A DNA stretch of 64,000 nt, taken from the NCBI GenBank assembly GCA_030683705.1, contig JAUXPP010000065.1, positions 1-64,000 on the forward strand, read 5' to 3'. Under the pieces are notes generated by a model. The model ran no database searches. It saw only the letters and a program-made list of their open reading frames with translations, and was not told the DNA's origin. A program made the position numbers and the translations under genes. This document shows, piece by piece, positions 34,152-43,381 of the stretch. How positions within the stretch are numbered: the stretch's first letter is position 1; every line of letters begins with the position of its first letter. Source of the stretch: Polaromonas sp. GTDB lineage: Bacteria; Pseudomonadota; Gammaproteobacteria; Burkholderiales; Burkholderiaceae_C.

Positions 34152-34448
34152 ATGAGCACCCCATCTTCCAACCCCAACAAACAACGGATGCAGGCGATTT
34201 TTGCCGAACTGGCGCAGGGCAATGGCCAGCCCTTTGTCGACGCCATGGCCGACAACTTCTGCTGGATCCTGCCCGGGCAAACGGCCTGGTCGCGCCGTTA
34301 CGAAGGCAAACAGGTCGTGCACGAGCAGTCAGTTCGCCGATGCGCAGCGTCGGGGTGTCCTGCAGAAACAAGGAGGTGGTGGGCATGCGGCGCATTCTGG
34401 CGCAGCGGCGCGCCGGCTTCAAGCCCGGGGACCGTGAGCCGGGTTTGA
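34152..34448 (+). pseudogene. Truncated NTF2/SnoaL-like gene remnant
   Basis: AAGGA precedes an ATG. About 58 codons encode a recognisable SnoaL-like start (MQAIFAELAQGNGQPFVDAM, FCWILPGQTAWSRRYEGKQ). After about 34325 the frame continues into Cys/Trp/Arg-rich sequence with no family character, and the rest of the fold is missing. The break and the flanking repeats (copy B before, ATAGCTG-type repeat after) suggest deletion or recombination. Confidence 0.55.
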
Positions 34449-34451
34449 CGC

Positions 34452-34508
34452 GCTATCAAATCAGTAGCTGCCTGCGCTTGCCGGACGGACGCTGGAGGCC
34501 GATTTGAT
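34452..34508. repeat. Short dispersed repeat (ATAGCTG type)
   Basis: GCTATCAAATCAGTAGCTGC, then TGCGCTTGCCGG and GCTGGAGGCCGATTTGAT, form one of the best-preserved copies of the short repeat family, just after the truncated SnoaL-like gene. Confidence 0.7.
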
Positions 34509-34591
34509 GATAAACCGGTACGGGTCGCCGCGGGCGCAGCAAACCGGCCGGCTTGCGGGGAAAATGGTGCTTTCAGCCCGACGACCCCACC

Positions 34592-35191
34592 ATGCCCCTG
34601 CCTGCCCCCCAAGCCCGCTCCCAACTGCACACCCGCGCCGTGGTTTACCGCGGTTATCTCCGCGATGACGGCCTGTGGGACATCGAAGCCGAGATGAGCG
34701 ACACCAAGACCTATGCGCTGGACCGCTCCGAGCGTGGCGAGATGCCGCCAGGCACACCCATCCACGGCATGGCGATACGCGCGACGGTAGACGACCAGAT
34801 GACCATCCGCGAGATCAGCACCGCGATGGACCACACACCGTTCGGCGAATGCCGGGGCGGCGTGGACCCGATGCAGCAGATGGTGGGCGTGACCATGGGG
34901 CCGGGCTGGCGCCAGGCGATTGAAAAAGCGCTGGGCGGCACGCGCGGCTGCACGCATCTGCGCGAGTTGCTGTTCAACATGGCGACCGCCGCCTACCAGA
35001 CCGTGCCGGTCTACCGCGAGCGCCTGCGCCGCCAGTCGGGTATGCCTGAGGCAGAAAACGCCGCGCCGCCCTACCACCTCGGCAAATGCCTGGCCTGGGA
35101 TTTCAATGGCGCGGTGGTGCAGCGGCATTACCCGCAGTTCGCCGGCCTGCAGCCGGTGAAGAAGCCGCCGCGCGTGCCAGAACAGGGCTGA
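34592..35191 (+). CDS. DUF2889 protein
   Basis: A 199-residue protein with the DUF2889 signatures: YRGYLRDDGLWDIEAEMSDTK, PIHGMAIRATVDDQMTIRE and GGTRGCTHLRELLFNMATAAYQ. It is probably cytoplasmic; the conserved Cys/His could bind metal. Function unknown. It is convergent with the ROK-like gene (19-bp gap). Confidence 0.83.
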   Translation: MPLPAPQARSQLHTRAVVYRGYLRDDGLWDIEAEMSDTKTYALDRSERGEMPPGTPIHGMAIRATVDDQMTIREISTAMDHTPFGECRGGVDPMQQMVGVTMGPGWRQAIEKALGGTRGCTHLRELLFNMATAAYQTVPVYRERLRRQSGMPEAENAAPPYHLGKCLAWDFNGAVVQRHYPQFAGLQPVKKPPRVPEQG

Positions 35192-35209
35192 CGGCCACGC
35201 TGCGCGGCC

Positions 35210-36298
35210 TTAGCCGCGTCGCAGCTTGTGGTTCACATAACTGGCGTTGCCCAGGCCGGTGCCCACCGTCAGCACGGCCCAGCGCTTGACATCCCGCATG
35301 TGCGGCAGCTCCGACAAACCCTGCACCACCGCGTCGTTGTGCATCCTGACCTGCGTGTCCTGGCCGGCGATGCGCGGCAGCCTGTCGCTCAGGCGTTGCG
35401 GCAGGTGAAAGCCCGCGCCCTCCCAGTTGCCGGGCAGGTTCTGCGTGCCGTTGGCGATCGAGCCGTCCTCGCGGATCACGCCGGGACAGGCGACGCCGAC
35501 AAAGGGCGCAAGCTTGAGCTTCTTTTTCTTCGCCTTGCGGATCAGGGTTTCCAGCATGTCGGCGATGCCCTGCACCAGGTCCTCGCGCCGGGTCGCGTCA
35601 TCGTCGTCGGCATGGCCCCACTTGCTGCGGCCGATCACGTCGGCCAGCGACAGGTTGGCGGCCTTGTGCTGGCGTGTGCGCACAATGCCGCAGCGCACAT
35701 TGGTGCCGCCTATGTCCACCGCCAGCAGGGCGTTGTAGCTGTCCAGCAGTTCGGGCGGCGCCAGGTGCACCCAGCCGACCAGGCCGCCTTCGTCCGAATG
35801 GTGGTGCAGGGTGCGCAGCCGCACTTTGAGTCCCTGCTCTGCCAGCAGCGCCGACGCGCGCCGCACCGCACGGCGGCCGACCTCGGTTTGCTGGAAGCCG
35901 CCGCCCACCACGACGCGCTCGACCCCACGCCAGGAGGCATGGCGCAGGAAGCGGCGCACCACATGCGCGAGCTGGAAGGCATAGTCTTCGCTGGCCGCCG
36001 CAATCACCGCGCCGGCCGGCGTGTCGCCGCCGCGCAGGCGGTCCAGCCTGGCCTTGCCGAGTTCTGCCGTCGGCTTGTGGCCGAAAGGGTCATCGCCGCC
36101 GTCGAGTTCGCGGAACAGCGTACGCCAGTCGTCCAGCATGACGGAGAAGGCCTTGCGGCTGACCTGGTCGCCGAGGAAGCCGCCGCGATCACGCAGCGCC
36201 AGGCTGTAGCCGCGGATGCCGACGGCAGGCAGTTGCAGGCTGCCATGCAGCAGGGAAGGGTGGTAGTCGGCGGGCAGGGCGGGGACGCGTCGGGCCAT
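35210..36298 (-). CDS. ROK/hexokinase-fold (ASKHA) protein with circularly permuted motif order
   Basis: This 362-residue protein carries all ROK/hexokinase motifs in rotated order. The adenosine-type motif VERVVVGGGFQQ (126-137) and following ROK-like C-terminal elements (to SDEGGLVGWVHLA, about 180) come first. They are followed by phosphate-1 DIGGTNVRCG (195-204), a VGVACPGVI segment, the catalytic Asn321-Asp322 in MHNDA and phosphate-2 VGTGLG (345-350) at the very C-terminus. In standard family members phosphate-1 is N-terminal and the adenosine motif is last. Catalytic residues look intact, so sugar kinase activity is plausible. A run AKKKKLKL lies near 256-263. Neighbours (DUF2889, PBP genes) do not reveal the substrate. 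Confidence 0.8.
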   Translation of the reverse strand: MARRVPALPADYHPSLLHGSLQLPAVGIRGYSLALRDRGGFLGDQVSRKAFSVMLDDWRTLFRELDGGDDPFGHKPTAELGKARLDRLRGGDTPAGAVIAAASEDYAFQLAHVVRRFLRHASWRGVERVVVGGGFQQTEVGRRAVRRASALLAEQGLKVRLRTLHHHSDEGGLVGWVHLAPPELLDSYNALLAVDIGGTNVRCGIVRTRQHKAANLSLADVIGRSKWGHADDDDATRREDLVQGIADMLETLIRKAKKKKLKLAPFVGVACPGVIREDGSIANGTQNLPGNWEGAGFHLPQRLSDRLPRIAGQDTQVRMHNDAVVQGLSELPHMRDVKRWAVLTVGTGLGNASYVNHKLRRG

Positions 36299-36607
36299 GG
36301 AAGTGCGAGTCTTTCGGGCGAGTGGAAAAAGGTGATGGCTTCATGCTGGTCCGCGCACAGCGCACGCGCCAGACCTTGCGGGCGCGTCGGCCTGTCGGAC
36401 TATGCCTTGCCATGCCCGCACTGGCGGGGCCTCGGGGTTGCTATGAAAGTCATAGCTGGCCACGCTGTTCCGGCGGGCGCTGGAGCCTGATTTGCTTGAG
36501 GATGCCGTGCCGGGGAGTGGCAGCGGCGGCTGGCCCGCCGGGCACACCGCAGGACGGGGCAGACCAGGCCGGCCAGGCCTTCACGGACAGCGCCTACACT
36601 GGCGGCG
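36299..36607. repeat. Intergenic region with a short dispersed repeat
   Basis: The 309 bp between the divergent ROK-like and PBP genes hold no gene I can support. At about 36440-36495 lies a copy of the short repeat: GCTATGAAAGTCATAGCTGG ... GGCGCTGGAGCCTGATTTG. The rest should contain both promoters, but I cannot single out convincing hexamers. Confidence 0.55.
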
Positions 36608-39046
36608 ATGAACAAATTTCTTGAACGTATCCAACCTTTTGTTACGAAGGCGATGTACCACCTGCGGCACCCGACGCGGCGCGGTGTGCTGCTGGGCCTG
36701 GCGGCCTTGCCGGCCCTCGTGGTGCTGTATTTCCTGCTGCTGATTCCCTTCACGCCCAGCATCCGCGACATCCAGAAGTCCCGGACCCAGCAGCCGGCCA
36801 TCGTGATGTCGGCCGACGGCAAGGAAATCGCGGCCTTCAAGGGTGCCAACCGGGACCGGATCAAGCTGGCCGACATTTCGCCGAATGTGGTGGCGGCGCT
36901 GATCTCGACCGAAGACCACCGCTTCTACGAGCACCACGGTCTCGACTTCACGCGGATAGGCGGCGCGGTGCTGCGCACTTTCGGCGGCGACCTGCAGGGC
37001 GGCTCCACCATCACCCAGCAACTGGCGCGCAACCTGTACCCGGAAGAGGTCGGCCGCTCGCGCAGCCTGACGCGCAAGTTCAAGGAGATCATCACCGCGC
37101 TGAAGATCGAGGCGATCTACAGCAAGGACGAGATCCTCGAGACTTACCTGAACACCGTGCCTTTCCTCTACAACGCCTACGGCATCGAGATGGCGGCGCG
37201 CACCTATTTCGACAAGTCGGCCGACAAACTCGACGTGCTGGAAAGCGCCACCCTGGTCGGCATGCTCAAGGGCACGAGTTATTACAACCCGGTGCAGAAC
37301 CCCGAGCGCGCCAAGGAGCGCCGCAACCTGGTGCTGGGCCAGATGGTCAAGCACAACAAGCTCGATGCCAAAAAGCTGGAGGCGCTGAAAAAACGCCCGC
37401 TCAAGGTGGACTTCGAGCGCCAGACCGAGCCGCTGGGCGCTGCGCCGCACCTGACGCAGTATTTGCGCCGCTGGCTGATCGACTGGGCCGACCGCAACGA
37501 CTACAACATCTATGCCGACGGCCTGGTGCTGCGCACCACGATCGATTCGCGGCTGCAGAAGCTGGCCAACGAGGCGGTCACGCGCCAGGGCGACCGCCTG
37601 CAGGGCGTGGCCAACAACGAGTGGGGCCCGCGCGCCTGGGCCGGAAAAAAAGACCTGGTGCGCACGCTGGTGCGCGAGACGCCGGACTACAAGGCCGCCA
37701 GGGAGCAGGGCGAGGCTGACGAGGACATCCTCAAGCGCCTGCTGGCCGACACGGCCTTTTTGCAGGCCCTGCGCCGGGACAAGACCCGGCTGCAGGTGGG
37801 CTTCATGGCGCAGGACCCGACCAGCGGCCATGTGAAGGCCTGGGTCGGCAGCCGCGATTTTGCGACCGACCCGTTCGACCACGTGCAGCAGGCACGGCGC
37901 CAGGCCGGTTCGACCTTCAAGCCCTTTGTGTACGGCGCGGCGTTTGAAAACGGCGCGCGGCCCACCGACAGCTACATGGACGACGCGGTCGAGATTTCCC
38001 TGGGCGGCAACCAGGTCTGGCGGCCGACCGACGGCGGCGGTCCCAGTTATGCCCCCATGACGCTGCGCCAGGGCCTGATGTACTCCAAAAACACCATCAC
38101 CGCGCAGGTCATGCAGAGCGTCGGCCCGGCCCGGGTTGCCGATCTGGCGCAGGCCGCCGGTGTGCGCCAGAGCAAGCTCGAGCGGGTGATGTCGCTGGCG
38201 CTGGGCACCAGCCCGGTCACGCTCAAGGAAATGGTGGCGTCTTATGCGACCATCGCCAACAAGGGCAGCTACATCGAGCCCTTCATCGTCACCAGCGTGG
38301 AAGACCGCCACGGCAAGGTGCTGGAAAGCTGGCAGGCCAGGGCGCCCGAGCAGGCCATGCAGGTGTCCACCGCGGAAACGCTGGTGGATGTGATGCGCGG
38401 CGTGATCGACCAGGGCACCGGCACCGGCATCCGCAGCCGCCACGGCATCCAGGCCGACGTGGCCGGCAAGACCGGCACCACCCAGGACAACACCGACGGC
38501 TGGTTCATCCTGATGCACCCGCAACTGGTGGCGGGCGCCTGGGTCGGCTTCAACGATAACCGCATCACCTTGAGCGATTACTGGGGCCAGGGCGCCCACA
38601 GTGCGCTGCCCGTGGTCGGGGACTTTTTTGCGGCCTCGCTGCGCAGCAAGGTGGTCGATGCCCAGGCCCGCTTCGATGTGCCGAAAAACGCCAGTGCGCC
38701 GGCCGCCGCGCCGTCCAACCCGGTCAACGACTGGTTCAACAGCCTGTTCCCGCCGGCCGGCCAGGTGACACCGCCATCACAGCCCATGACCACCCCGGAC
38801 GGCAGCCCGATTCCCGGCCTGTCGCAGCCCCCGCCGCCGCCACCGCCACCGCAGCCGGTACAGCAGCAGCCGGCGTATGCGCCGCCGGGTGTGGGTGTGG
38901 TGATCCCGCCGGCGCCCCTGCCACCGCCCGGCGCTGCGCCGCCCGGCTACGTGGTGGTGCCGGCGCGGCCGGTCCCGCCGCAGGGCAGCGGTGGCGGCAT
39001 CCCCATCCTGCGCGAATACGGCGCGCCCGACGCCGGCAACCGCTGA
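36608..39046 (+). CDS. Class A penicillin-binding protein (PBP1-type), second paralogue
   Basis: An 812-residue paralogue of the protein at 31106, with the same layout: an N-terminal membrane helix (about 27-47), GT51 catalytic Glu102 in STEDHRFYEHHG, QGGSTITQQLARN, transpeptidase Ser435-x-x-Lys438, Ser493-Lys-Asn and Lys621-Thr-Gly. It is clearly similar along almost its whole length. The tails differ: here about 110 residues with a poly-proline run near 740 (PPPPPPPPQPVQQQP). Both copies look catalytically competent. Confidence 0.93.
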   Translation: MNKFLERIQPFVTKAMYHLRHPTRRGVLLGLAALPALVVLYFLLLIPFTPSIRDIQKSRTQQPAIVMSADGKEIAAFKGANRDRIKLADISPNVVAALISTEDHRFYEHHGLDFTRIGGAVLRTFGGDLQGGSTITQQLARNLYPEEVGRSRSLTRKFKEIITALKIEAIYSKDEILETYLNTVPFLYNAYGIEMAARTYFDKSADKLDVLESATLVGMLKGTSYYNPVQNPERAKERRNLVLGQMVKHNKLDAKKLEALKKRPLKVDFERQTEPLGAAPHLTQYLRRWLIDWADRNDYNIYADGLVLRTTIDSRLQKLANEAVTRQGDRLQGVANNEWGPRAWAGKKDLVRTLVRETPDYKAAREQGEADEDILKRLLADTAFLQALRRDKTRLQVGFMAQDPTSGHVKAWVGSRDFATDPFDHVQQARRQAGSTFKPFVYGAAFENGARPTDSYMDDAVEISLGGNQVWRPTDGGGPSYAPMTLRQGLMYSKNTITAQVMQSVGPARVADLAQAAGVRQSKLERVMSLALGTSPVTLKEMVASYATIANKGSYIEPFIVTSVEDRHGKVLESWQARAPEQAMQVSTAETLVDVMRGVIDQGTGTGIRSRHGIQADVAGKTGTTQDNTDGWFILMHPQLVAGAWVGFNDNRITLSDYWGQGAHSALPVVGDFFAASLRSKVVDAQARFDVPKNASAPAAAPSNPVNDWFNSLFPPAGQVTPPSQPMTTPDGSPIPGLSQPPPPPPPPQPVQQQPAYAPPGVGVVIPPAPLPPPGAAPPGYVVVPARPVPPQGSGGGIPILREYGAPDAGNR

Positions 39047-39117
39047 CACGGCACTGCCTACAATCGGCAGGCGGCCGCTGACGGGCGCGCCTTCCCTACC
39101 TGCCTACGCCCTTGTCC

Positions 39118-40335
39118 ATGACCCCTGGCTCCGCCACCCTGCCTGCGGCCACGCGCCGGTCCATCCTGCTGCTGTCCTTTGCCACCTTCGCCAGCATGGC
39201 GGTGCAGCGCATCTGCGACGCCATGCTGCCCGAGCTGTCGCGCACGTTTTCGGTCAGCCTGACCCAGGCCGCGCAGGTGGTGTCGGTGTTCGCCGTGGTC
39301 TATGGACTGGCGCAGCTGGTGTACGGCCCGCTCGGTGACCGCTTCGGCAAGTTCGGCATCGTGACCTTCGCCACGCTGGCCTGCAGCATAGGCAGCGTGG
39401 TCGCGGTGTTGGCCACCAGCCTGGACATGCTGCTGCTGGCGCGTGTGCTGGTGGCCCTGGGCGCAGCGGCTGTGATCCCGCTGGCCATGGCCTGGGTCGG
39501 CGACACCGTGGCCTACGAATTGCGCCAGGAAACGCTGGCACGCATCGGCCTGGGCACCACCCTGGGCCTGGTCAGCGGCCTGCTGGTGGGCGGCGTGGTG
39601 ACCGATGCGCTGGGCTGGCGCTGGGCGTTTGTGCTGACCACCGTGCTGTTCGCCGTGGTTGGCGCCTTGCTGTTGGTGGACTGGCGCCGCCAGCTGGCCG
39701 TGGGGCCGGCCGTGGTGAAGGCGGCCGGGCCGCGCACGCCTTACCTGCGCCAGGTGGGCGCCATCCTCGGCGGCCGCTGGCCGCGCTGGGTGCTGATCGT
39801 GGTGTTTATCGAAGGCATCACTGGCTTCGGCGTGCTGGCGATCTGGGCCTCACACCTGCACGCGGTGCACGGTGTGTCGCTGACCTTGTCGGGCGCGGTG
39901 GTGGCGCTGTTCGGGCTGGGCGGCATGGGCTACATGGCGCTGGCGCGGCAGCTGGTGCGGCGTTTCGGCGAGCGCGGCCTGGCCCTGCTGGGCGGCAGCA
40001 TTGCCGGCGCGGGCGCCATGCTGCTGGGGCTGTCGCCCTGGTGGCAACTGGCGATTCCGGCCAGCCTGCTCAGCGGCTTCGGCTTTTTCATGCTGCACAA
40101 CACCTTGCAGACCAACGCCACGCAAATGGCGCCGAGTGCACGCGGCACGGCGATGTCGATGTTCGCGGCCATCCTGTTCCTCGGCCAGGCCATCGGCGTG
40201 CTGCTGGCCGCCGGCCTGAGCGCGCGCATCGGCTCGACCGCGGTGGTGGCGCTGGGCGGCGCGGTGCTGGTCGTGCTCGGTGCGGTGTTTGCCCACGGCA
40301 TCCGGCGCCGCGACAGCCTGCAGGCCACGGCCTAG
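39118..40335 (+). CDS. MFS transporter
   Basis: A 405-residue, 12-helix major facilitator. The loop 2-3 signature is GPLGDRFGKFG, with a second half containing GLGGMGYMALARQLVRRFGERG. It resembles drug/sugar exporters of the DHA type. The ATG at 39118 is chosen over the in-frame TTG at 39112. It stands alone, with a short dispersed repeat at its 3' end. Substrate unknown. Confidence 0.88.
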   Translation: MTPGSATLPAATRRSILLLSFATFASMAVQRICDAMLPELSRTFSVSLTQAAQVVSVFAVVYGLAQLVYGPLGDRFGKFGIVTFATLACSIGSVVAVLATSLDMLLLARVLVALGAAAVIPLAMAWVGDTVAYELRQETLARIGLGTTLGLVSGLLVGGVVTDALGWRWAFVLTTVLFAVVGALLLVDWRRQLAVGPAVVKAAGPRTPYLRQVGAILGGRWPRWVLIVVFIEGITGFGVLAIWASHLHAVHGVSLTLSGAVVALFGLGGMGYMALARQLVRRFGERGLALLGGSIAGAGAMLLGLSPWWQLAIPASLLSGFGFFMLHNTLQTNATQMAPSARGTAMSMFAAILFLGQAIGVLLAAGLSARIGSTAVVALGGAVLVVLGAVFAHGIRRRDSLQATA

Positions 40336-40344
40336 CTTTCATTA

Positions 40345-40402
40345 GCTATCAAAAGCATAGCTGCTTGCGCTTGCCAGGCGTGGTCCAGAGCCTGATTGAG
40401 TT
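40345..40402. repeat. Short dispersed repeat (ATAGCTG type)
   Basis: GCTATCAAAAGCATAGCTGC, TTGCGCTTGCCAGG and GAGCCTGATTGAG match the family consensus. It fills almost all of the 74-bp gap between the convergent stops of the MFS and GlxA-type genes. Confidence 0.75.
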
Positions 40403-40409
40403 CAAGAGA

Positions 40410-41462
40410 TCAGGGCGCCGCCTGGCGGCCCGACAGGCGCTGCAACTGCCGCCCCATGCTGCCGAAGCGCCGCCGGTACTGCGCCGGGGTCAGCGCCACC
40501 TCGCGCCGGAACAGGCGGGTAAAAAAGCTGGGGTCCTGGTAGCCGACCTCGAGCGCAATTGCTTCCACCGGCTCGTCGCCCGACTCCAGCATCTGTTTGG
40601 CTTCTTCCAGCCGCAAGCGGTGGATGTAGTCGAGCGGGCTCATGCCGGTGGCCTGGGTGAAGCGGCGCTTGAAGGTACGTTCGGCCAGGCCTGACATCGC
40701 CACCATGCGCGCCACCGGTGACTCCAGGCTGTAGTTGGAGGCGGCCCAGACCTGGCAGTCGGCGATCAGCGGGTCGCCGGCAGTGCCGCCGGCCGTCAGC
40801 GAGGCATAGGCCACCGGGCTGGTGCCATGGAGTTCGAGCAGGTTGATGCGCGCCACCTGCATCGCGTCTTGCGGTCCGGCGAAACGCGCGATCAGGGCCA
40901 GCACCAGCGTGTGCCAGACCGTGCCGCTGCCGGCCATCAGGATGCGCTGGTCGGCGCCGGCCACCACGAAGCCGCGCTCGGCGTGCCAGCGCGTGGCCGG
41001 GTGATTGCGCCGCAGCATGTCGCAATAGGCCCAGTGCGAGGTCGCGTCCTCCCCGTCCAGCAGGCCGGTGCGCGCCACCAGCAGCGCGCCCGAGCAGGCG
41101 CAGGCCAGCATCGCGCCGGCCGCATACCGCTCACTGATCCAGGCCACCTCCGGCTCGTACAGCTCGTCCAGCGGCTCGCCGGGCGGTACCGCGAGGTCGG
41201 TGATACACACCACGTCGGGCGCCGGGCAGTCGGCGAAGCTGCGGTCGGGCGTGATACACACGCCGTTGGCGGCCTCCAGCGGCAGGCCGTCGCGGCTGAC
41301 CACCAGCGGCAGAAACGGCGAGCTGGCCGGTGCGCCGCCGTGCAGCATCTGCCAGTCGCGGCGCACGCTGGACAAGGCGTCGTAAAAGCCGTACAGGGTG
41401 GCGGCGCTGACCGCGGGCGCGGCGATCAGGGCCACCGTGATGGGGGCGGGGGAAGAAGCCAT
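40410..41462 (-). CDS. GlxA-type AraC-family transcriptional regulator
   Basis: A 350-residue protein with an N-terminal DJ-1/PfpI-like domain (about 8-185, with CACSGALLVARTGLL at the nucleophile elbow) and a C-terminal AraC domain (about 235-330, LAERTFKRRFTQATGMSPLDYIHRLRLEEAK and VGYQDPSFFTRLFRR). Such regulators are usually activators responding to small metabolites. It is divergent from the TPR gene at 41580 and is its likely regulator. Confidence 0.88.
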   Translation of the reverse strand: MASSPAPITVALIAAPAVSAATLYGFYDALSSVRRDWQMLHGGAPASSPFLPLVVSRDGLPLEAANGVCITPDRSFADCPAPDVVCITDLAVPPGEPLDELYEPEVAWISERYAAGAMLACACSGALLVARTGLLDGEDATSHWAYCDMLRRNHPATRWHAERGFVVAGADQRILMAGSGTVWHTLVLALIARFAGPQDAMQVARINLLELHGTSPVAYASLTAGGTAGDPLIADCQVWAASNYSLESPVARMVAMSGLAERTFKRRFTQATGMSPLDYIHRLRLEEAKQMLESGDEPVEAIALEVGYQDPSFFTRLFRREVALTPAQYRRRFGSMGRQLQRLSGRQAAP

Positions 41463-41579
41463 GGCATGTTCGTCCTGTTTGTTGCATGAATGACGCTGGT
41501 GCCCGGCCGCGGGCGCGGCGAGACTGGCGCCTTGCAAAAACGCAATTCTTGCAGCAACCCTCTCACCACAGGAAATTTT

Positions 41580-42905
41580 ATGAAAGACAGTTTCGGTCAC
41601 GATTTTTCCGGCGCCAACGATGCCAGCCTGCAGGCTTTGCTGCAGGCCCAGGACGAGCTCCGGTGTTACCTCAACGATCCCGCCGCCAGCGTGGAGCTGG
41701 CGCTGGCCGCCAGTCCCGACATGACGATGGCCCATGTCATGAAGGCCTGGCTTTATCTGCTGGGGACCGAACCGGGCGGCATCGCGGTGGCGCGCGCCTG
41801 CTGCGAGGCGGCGGCCGCCTTGCCGGCCAACGAACGCGAGCAGCAGCACCTGAAAGCCGCCAGCCTGCTGGCGCACGGCCACCTGCAGGAAGCGGCGCGG
41901 GTGCTGGAGGACCTGAGCCTGCGTTACCCGCATGACCTGCTCGCGCTGCAGGCCGGGCACCAGATCGATTTTTTCCGCGGCGATTCACGCATGTTGCGCG
42001 ACCGCATCGCGCGCGCCTTGCCGGCCTGGGGCCCGGGGCAGCATGGCCGCCATGCGGTGTTGTCCATGTACGCCTTCGGCCTGGAGGAAACCGGCGACTA
42101 CGCGGGGGCCGAGCGTTTTGGCCGCCAGGCGCTGGAGCTCGAGCCGCGCGACGGCTGGGCCTGGCATGCGGTAGCCCATGTGCTGGAAATGCGCAACGAT
42201 CCGGCCGCCGGCGTGGCCTGGCTGGCGCCGCAGGCCGCGGTCTGGTCGCGTGACAGTTTTTTTGCCGTACACAACTGGTGGCACCTGGCGCTGTTCCACC
42301 TGGAACTCGGCCAGGTCGACGAGGTGCTGCGCCTGTACGACGGCGCCATTGCCGGAACCGGCTCCTCCCTGATGCTGGACCTGGTGGACGCCAGCGCCAT
42401 GCTCTGGCGGCTCAAGCTGCGCGGCTTGGACGCGGGTGCGAGATGGGCAGCGCTGGCCGAGCGCTGGGCCGCCGCGTCGGTACCGGGTCTGTACGCCTTC
42501 AACGATGTGCATGCCATGATGGCTTACACCGGCGCCGGCCAGGCGGGGCGGCAACGCGCGCTGCTGGATGCCCAGCGCGCCGCCATGGAGCGCGACAACG
42601 ACAACGCCGGTTTCACGCGTGAGGTCGGTGAGCCGGTGTTGCGCGCGCTGCAGGCGCTGTCCGAAGGCGAGGGCGGCCGGGCCGCTGCGTTGCTGCGCCG
42701 CATCCGCAGCCAGGCGCACCGTTTCGGCGGCAGCCATGCGCAGCGTGACGTGATCGACTTGACCCTGCTGGCGGCGGCGCGCCAGGCCGGCGACCGCCCG
42801 CTGGCCGATGGGCTGGCCGCCGAACGCCAGCGCCTGCGGCCCTGGGCGGCGCGTGTGGCGGCACGCGCGATGCCGGCGGAGGACGCGCTGCTCTGCGCGG
42901 CCTGA
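41580..42905 (+). CDS. TTC38-like tetratricopeptide repeat protein
   Basis: A 441-residue helical repeat protein of the TTC38 type, with MYAFGLEETGDYAGAERFGRQAL, AWHAVAHVLEMRNDPAAGVAWL and FAVHNWWHLALFHLELGQVDEVLRLYD. The start at 41580 follows AGGAAA; earlier in-frame starts overlap the intergenic region. It has no signal peptide. The protein family is widespread and of unknown function. The divergent GlxA-type regulator suggests conditional expression. Confidence 0.85.
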   Translation: MKDSFGHDFSGANDASLQALLQAQDELRCYLNDPAASVELALAASPDMTMAHVMKAWLYLLGTEPGGIAVARACCEAAAALPANEREQQHLKAASLLAHGHLQEAARVLEDLSLRYPHDLLALQAGHQIDFFRGDSRMLRDRIARALPAWGPGQHGRHAVLSMYAFGLEETGDYAGAERFGRQALELEPRDGWAWHAVAHVLEMRNDPAAGVAWLAPQAAVWSRDSFFAVHNWWHLALFHLELGQVDEVLRLYDGAIAGTGSSLMLDLVDASAMLWRLKLRGLDAGARWAALAERWAAASVPGLYAFNDVHAMMAYTGAGQAGRQRALLDAQRAAMERDNDNAGFTREVGEPVLRALQALSEGEGGRAAALLRRIRSQAHRFGGSHAQRDVIDLTLLAAARQAGDRPLADGLAAERQRLRPWAARVAARAMPAEDALLCAA

Positions 42906-43008
42906 ACTGGCCTGCGCTTGCGCGGGTGCCTGCGGACAGGCCGGTTGGGGGCAAAAGCGTGATTCAATCACCCCAGCGCTCCCCTCCGCACCCAACCCCA
43001 GGCACCCC

Positions 43009-43266
43009 ATGGCATCCGCTCAGGCAATCACCACCGACGACTACAAGCTGTTCCCCTCGCCGCGCAACCGGCACAAGGTCATTTTTGCGCAGCAGGTGTT
43101 TGTTCCTTACCCCTACATGCTGATCGACATGGACAGTTATGACTTCAAGGGCAAGTCCAGCCTGTTCGCCGCTTGCCGGCTCAGCGACGGCAAGATGGGG
43201 CAACTGGTGACGCTGGAGTTGCCGGAAGACGAAGCCCGCTTCAAGGACCGCTTTGTGCCGGATTGA
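43009..43266 (+). CDS. Small hypothetical protein
   Basis: An 85-residue protein starting at the ATG at 43009 (MASAQAITTDDYKLF). Longer in-frame starts run back into the TPR gene. It is soluble and beta-rich (VFVPYPYMLIDMDSYDFKGKSSLFAACRL) with no motif I recognise. A short dispersed repeat lies downstream. Confidence 0.55.
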   Translation: MASAQAITTDDYKLFPSPRNRHKVIFAQQVFVPYPYMLIDMDSYDFKGKSSLFAACRLSDGKMGQLVTLELPEDEARFKDRFVPD

Positions 43267-43309
43267 AGGCTTGTTGATGGATGTACCGTATCGGACTGCA
43301 GCCCCTGTC

Positions 43310-43342
43310 CGACGGGCGTGAGCAGCTATCAATAACATAGCG
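43310..43342. repeat. Short dispersed repeat (GCGTGAGCAGCTAT type)
   Basis: GCGTGAGCAGCTATCAATAA followed by CATAGCG differs at only two positions over 27 bp from 13709-13735, including the flank CGACGGGC versus GGACGAGC. It lies between the small gene at 43009 and the GIY-YIG-like gene. Confidence 0.65.
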
Positions 43343-43381
43343 TTCTGGTCAATGGGCGCTTGATGCATACTTGCCCCCATC

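Noticed and set aside
36581-38599. A 672-codon open frame antisense to the second PBP
   Set aside because: Shadow frame; a similar one lies antisense to the first PBP, as expected from shared codon bias.
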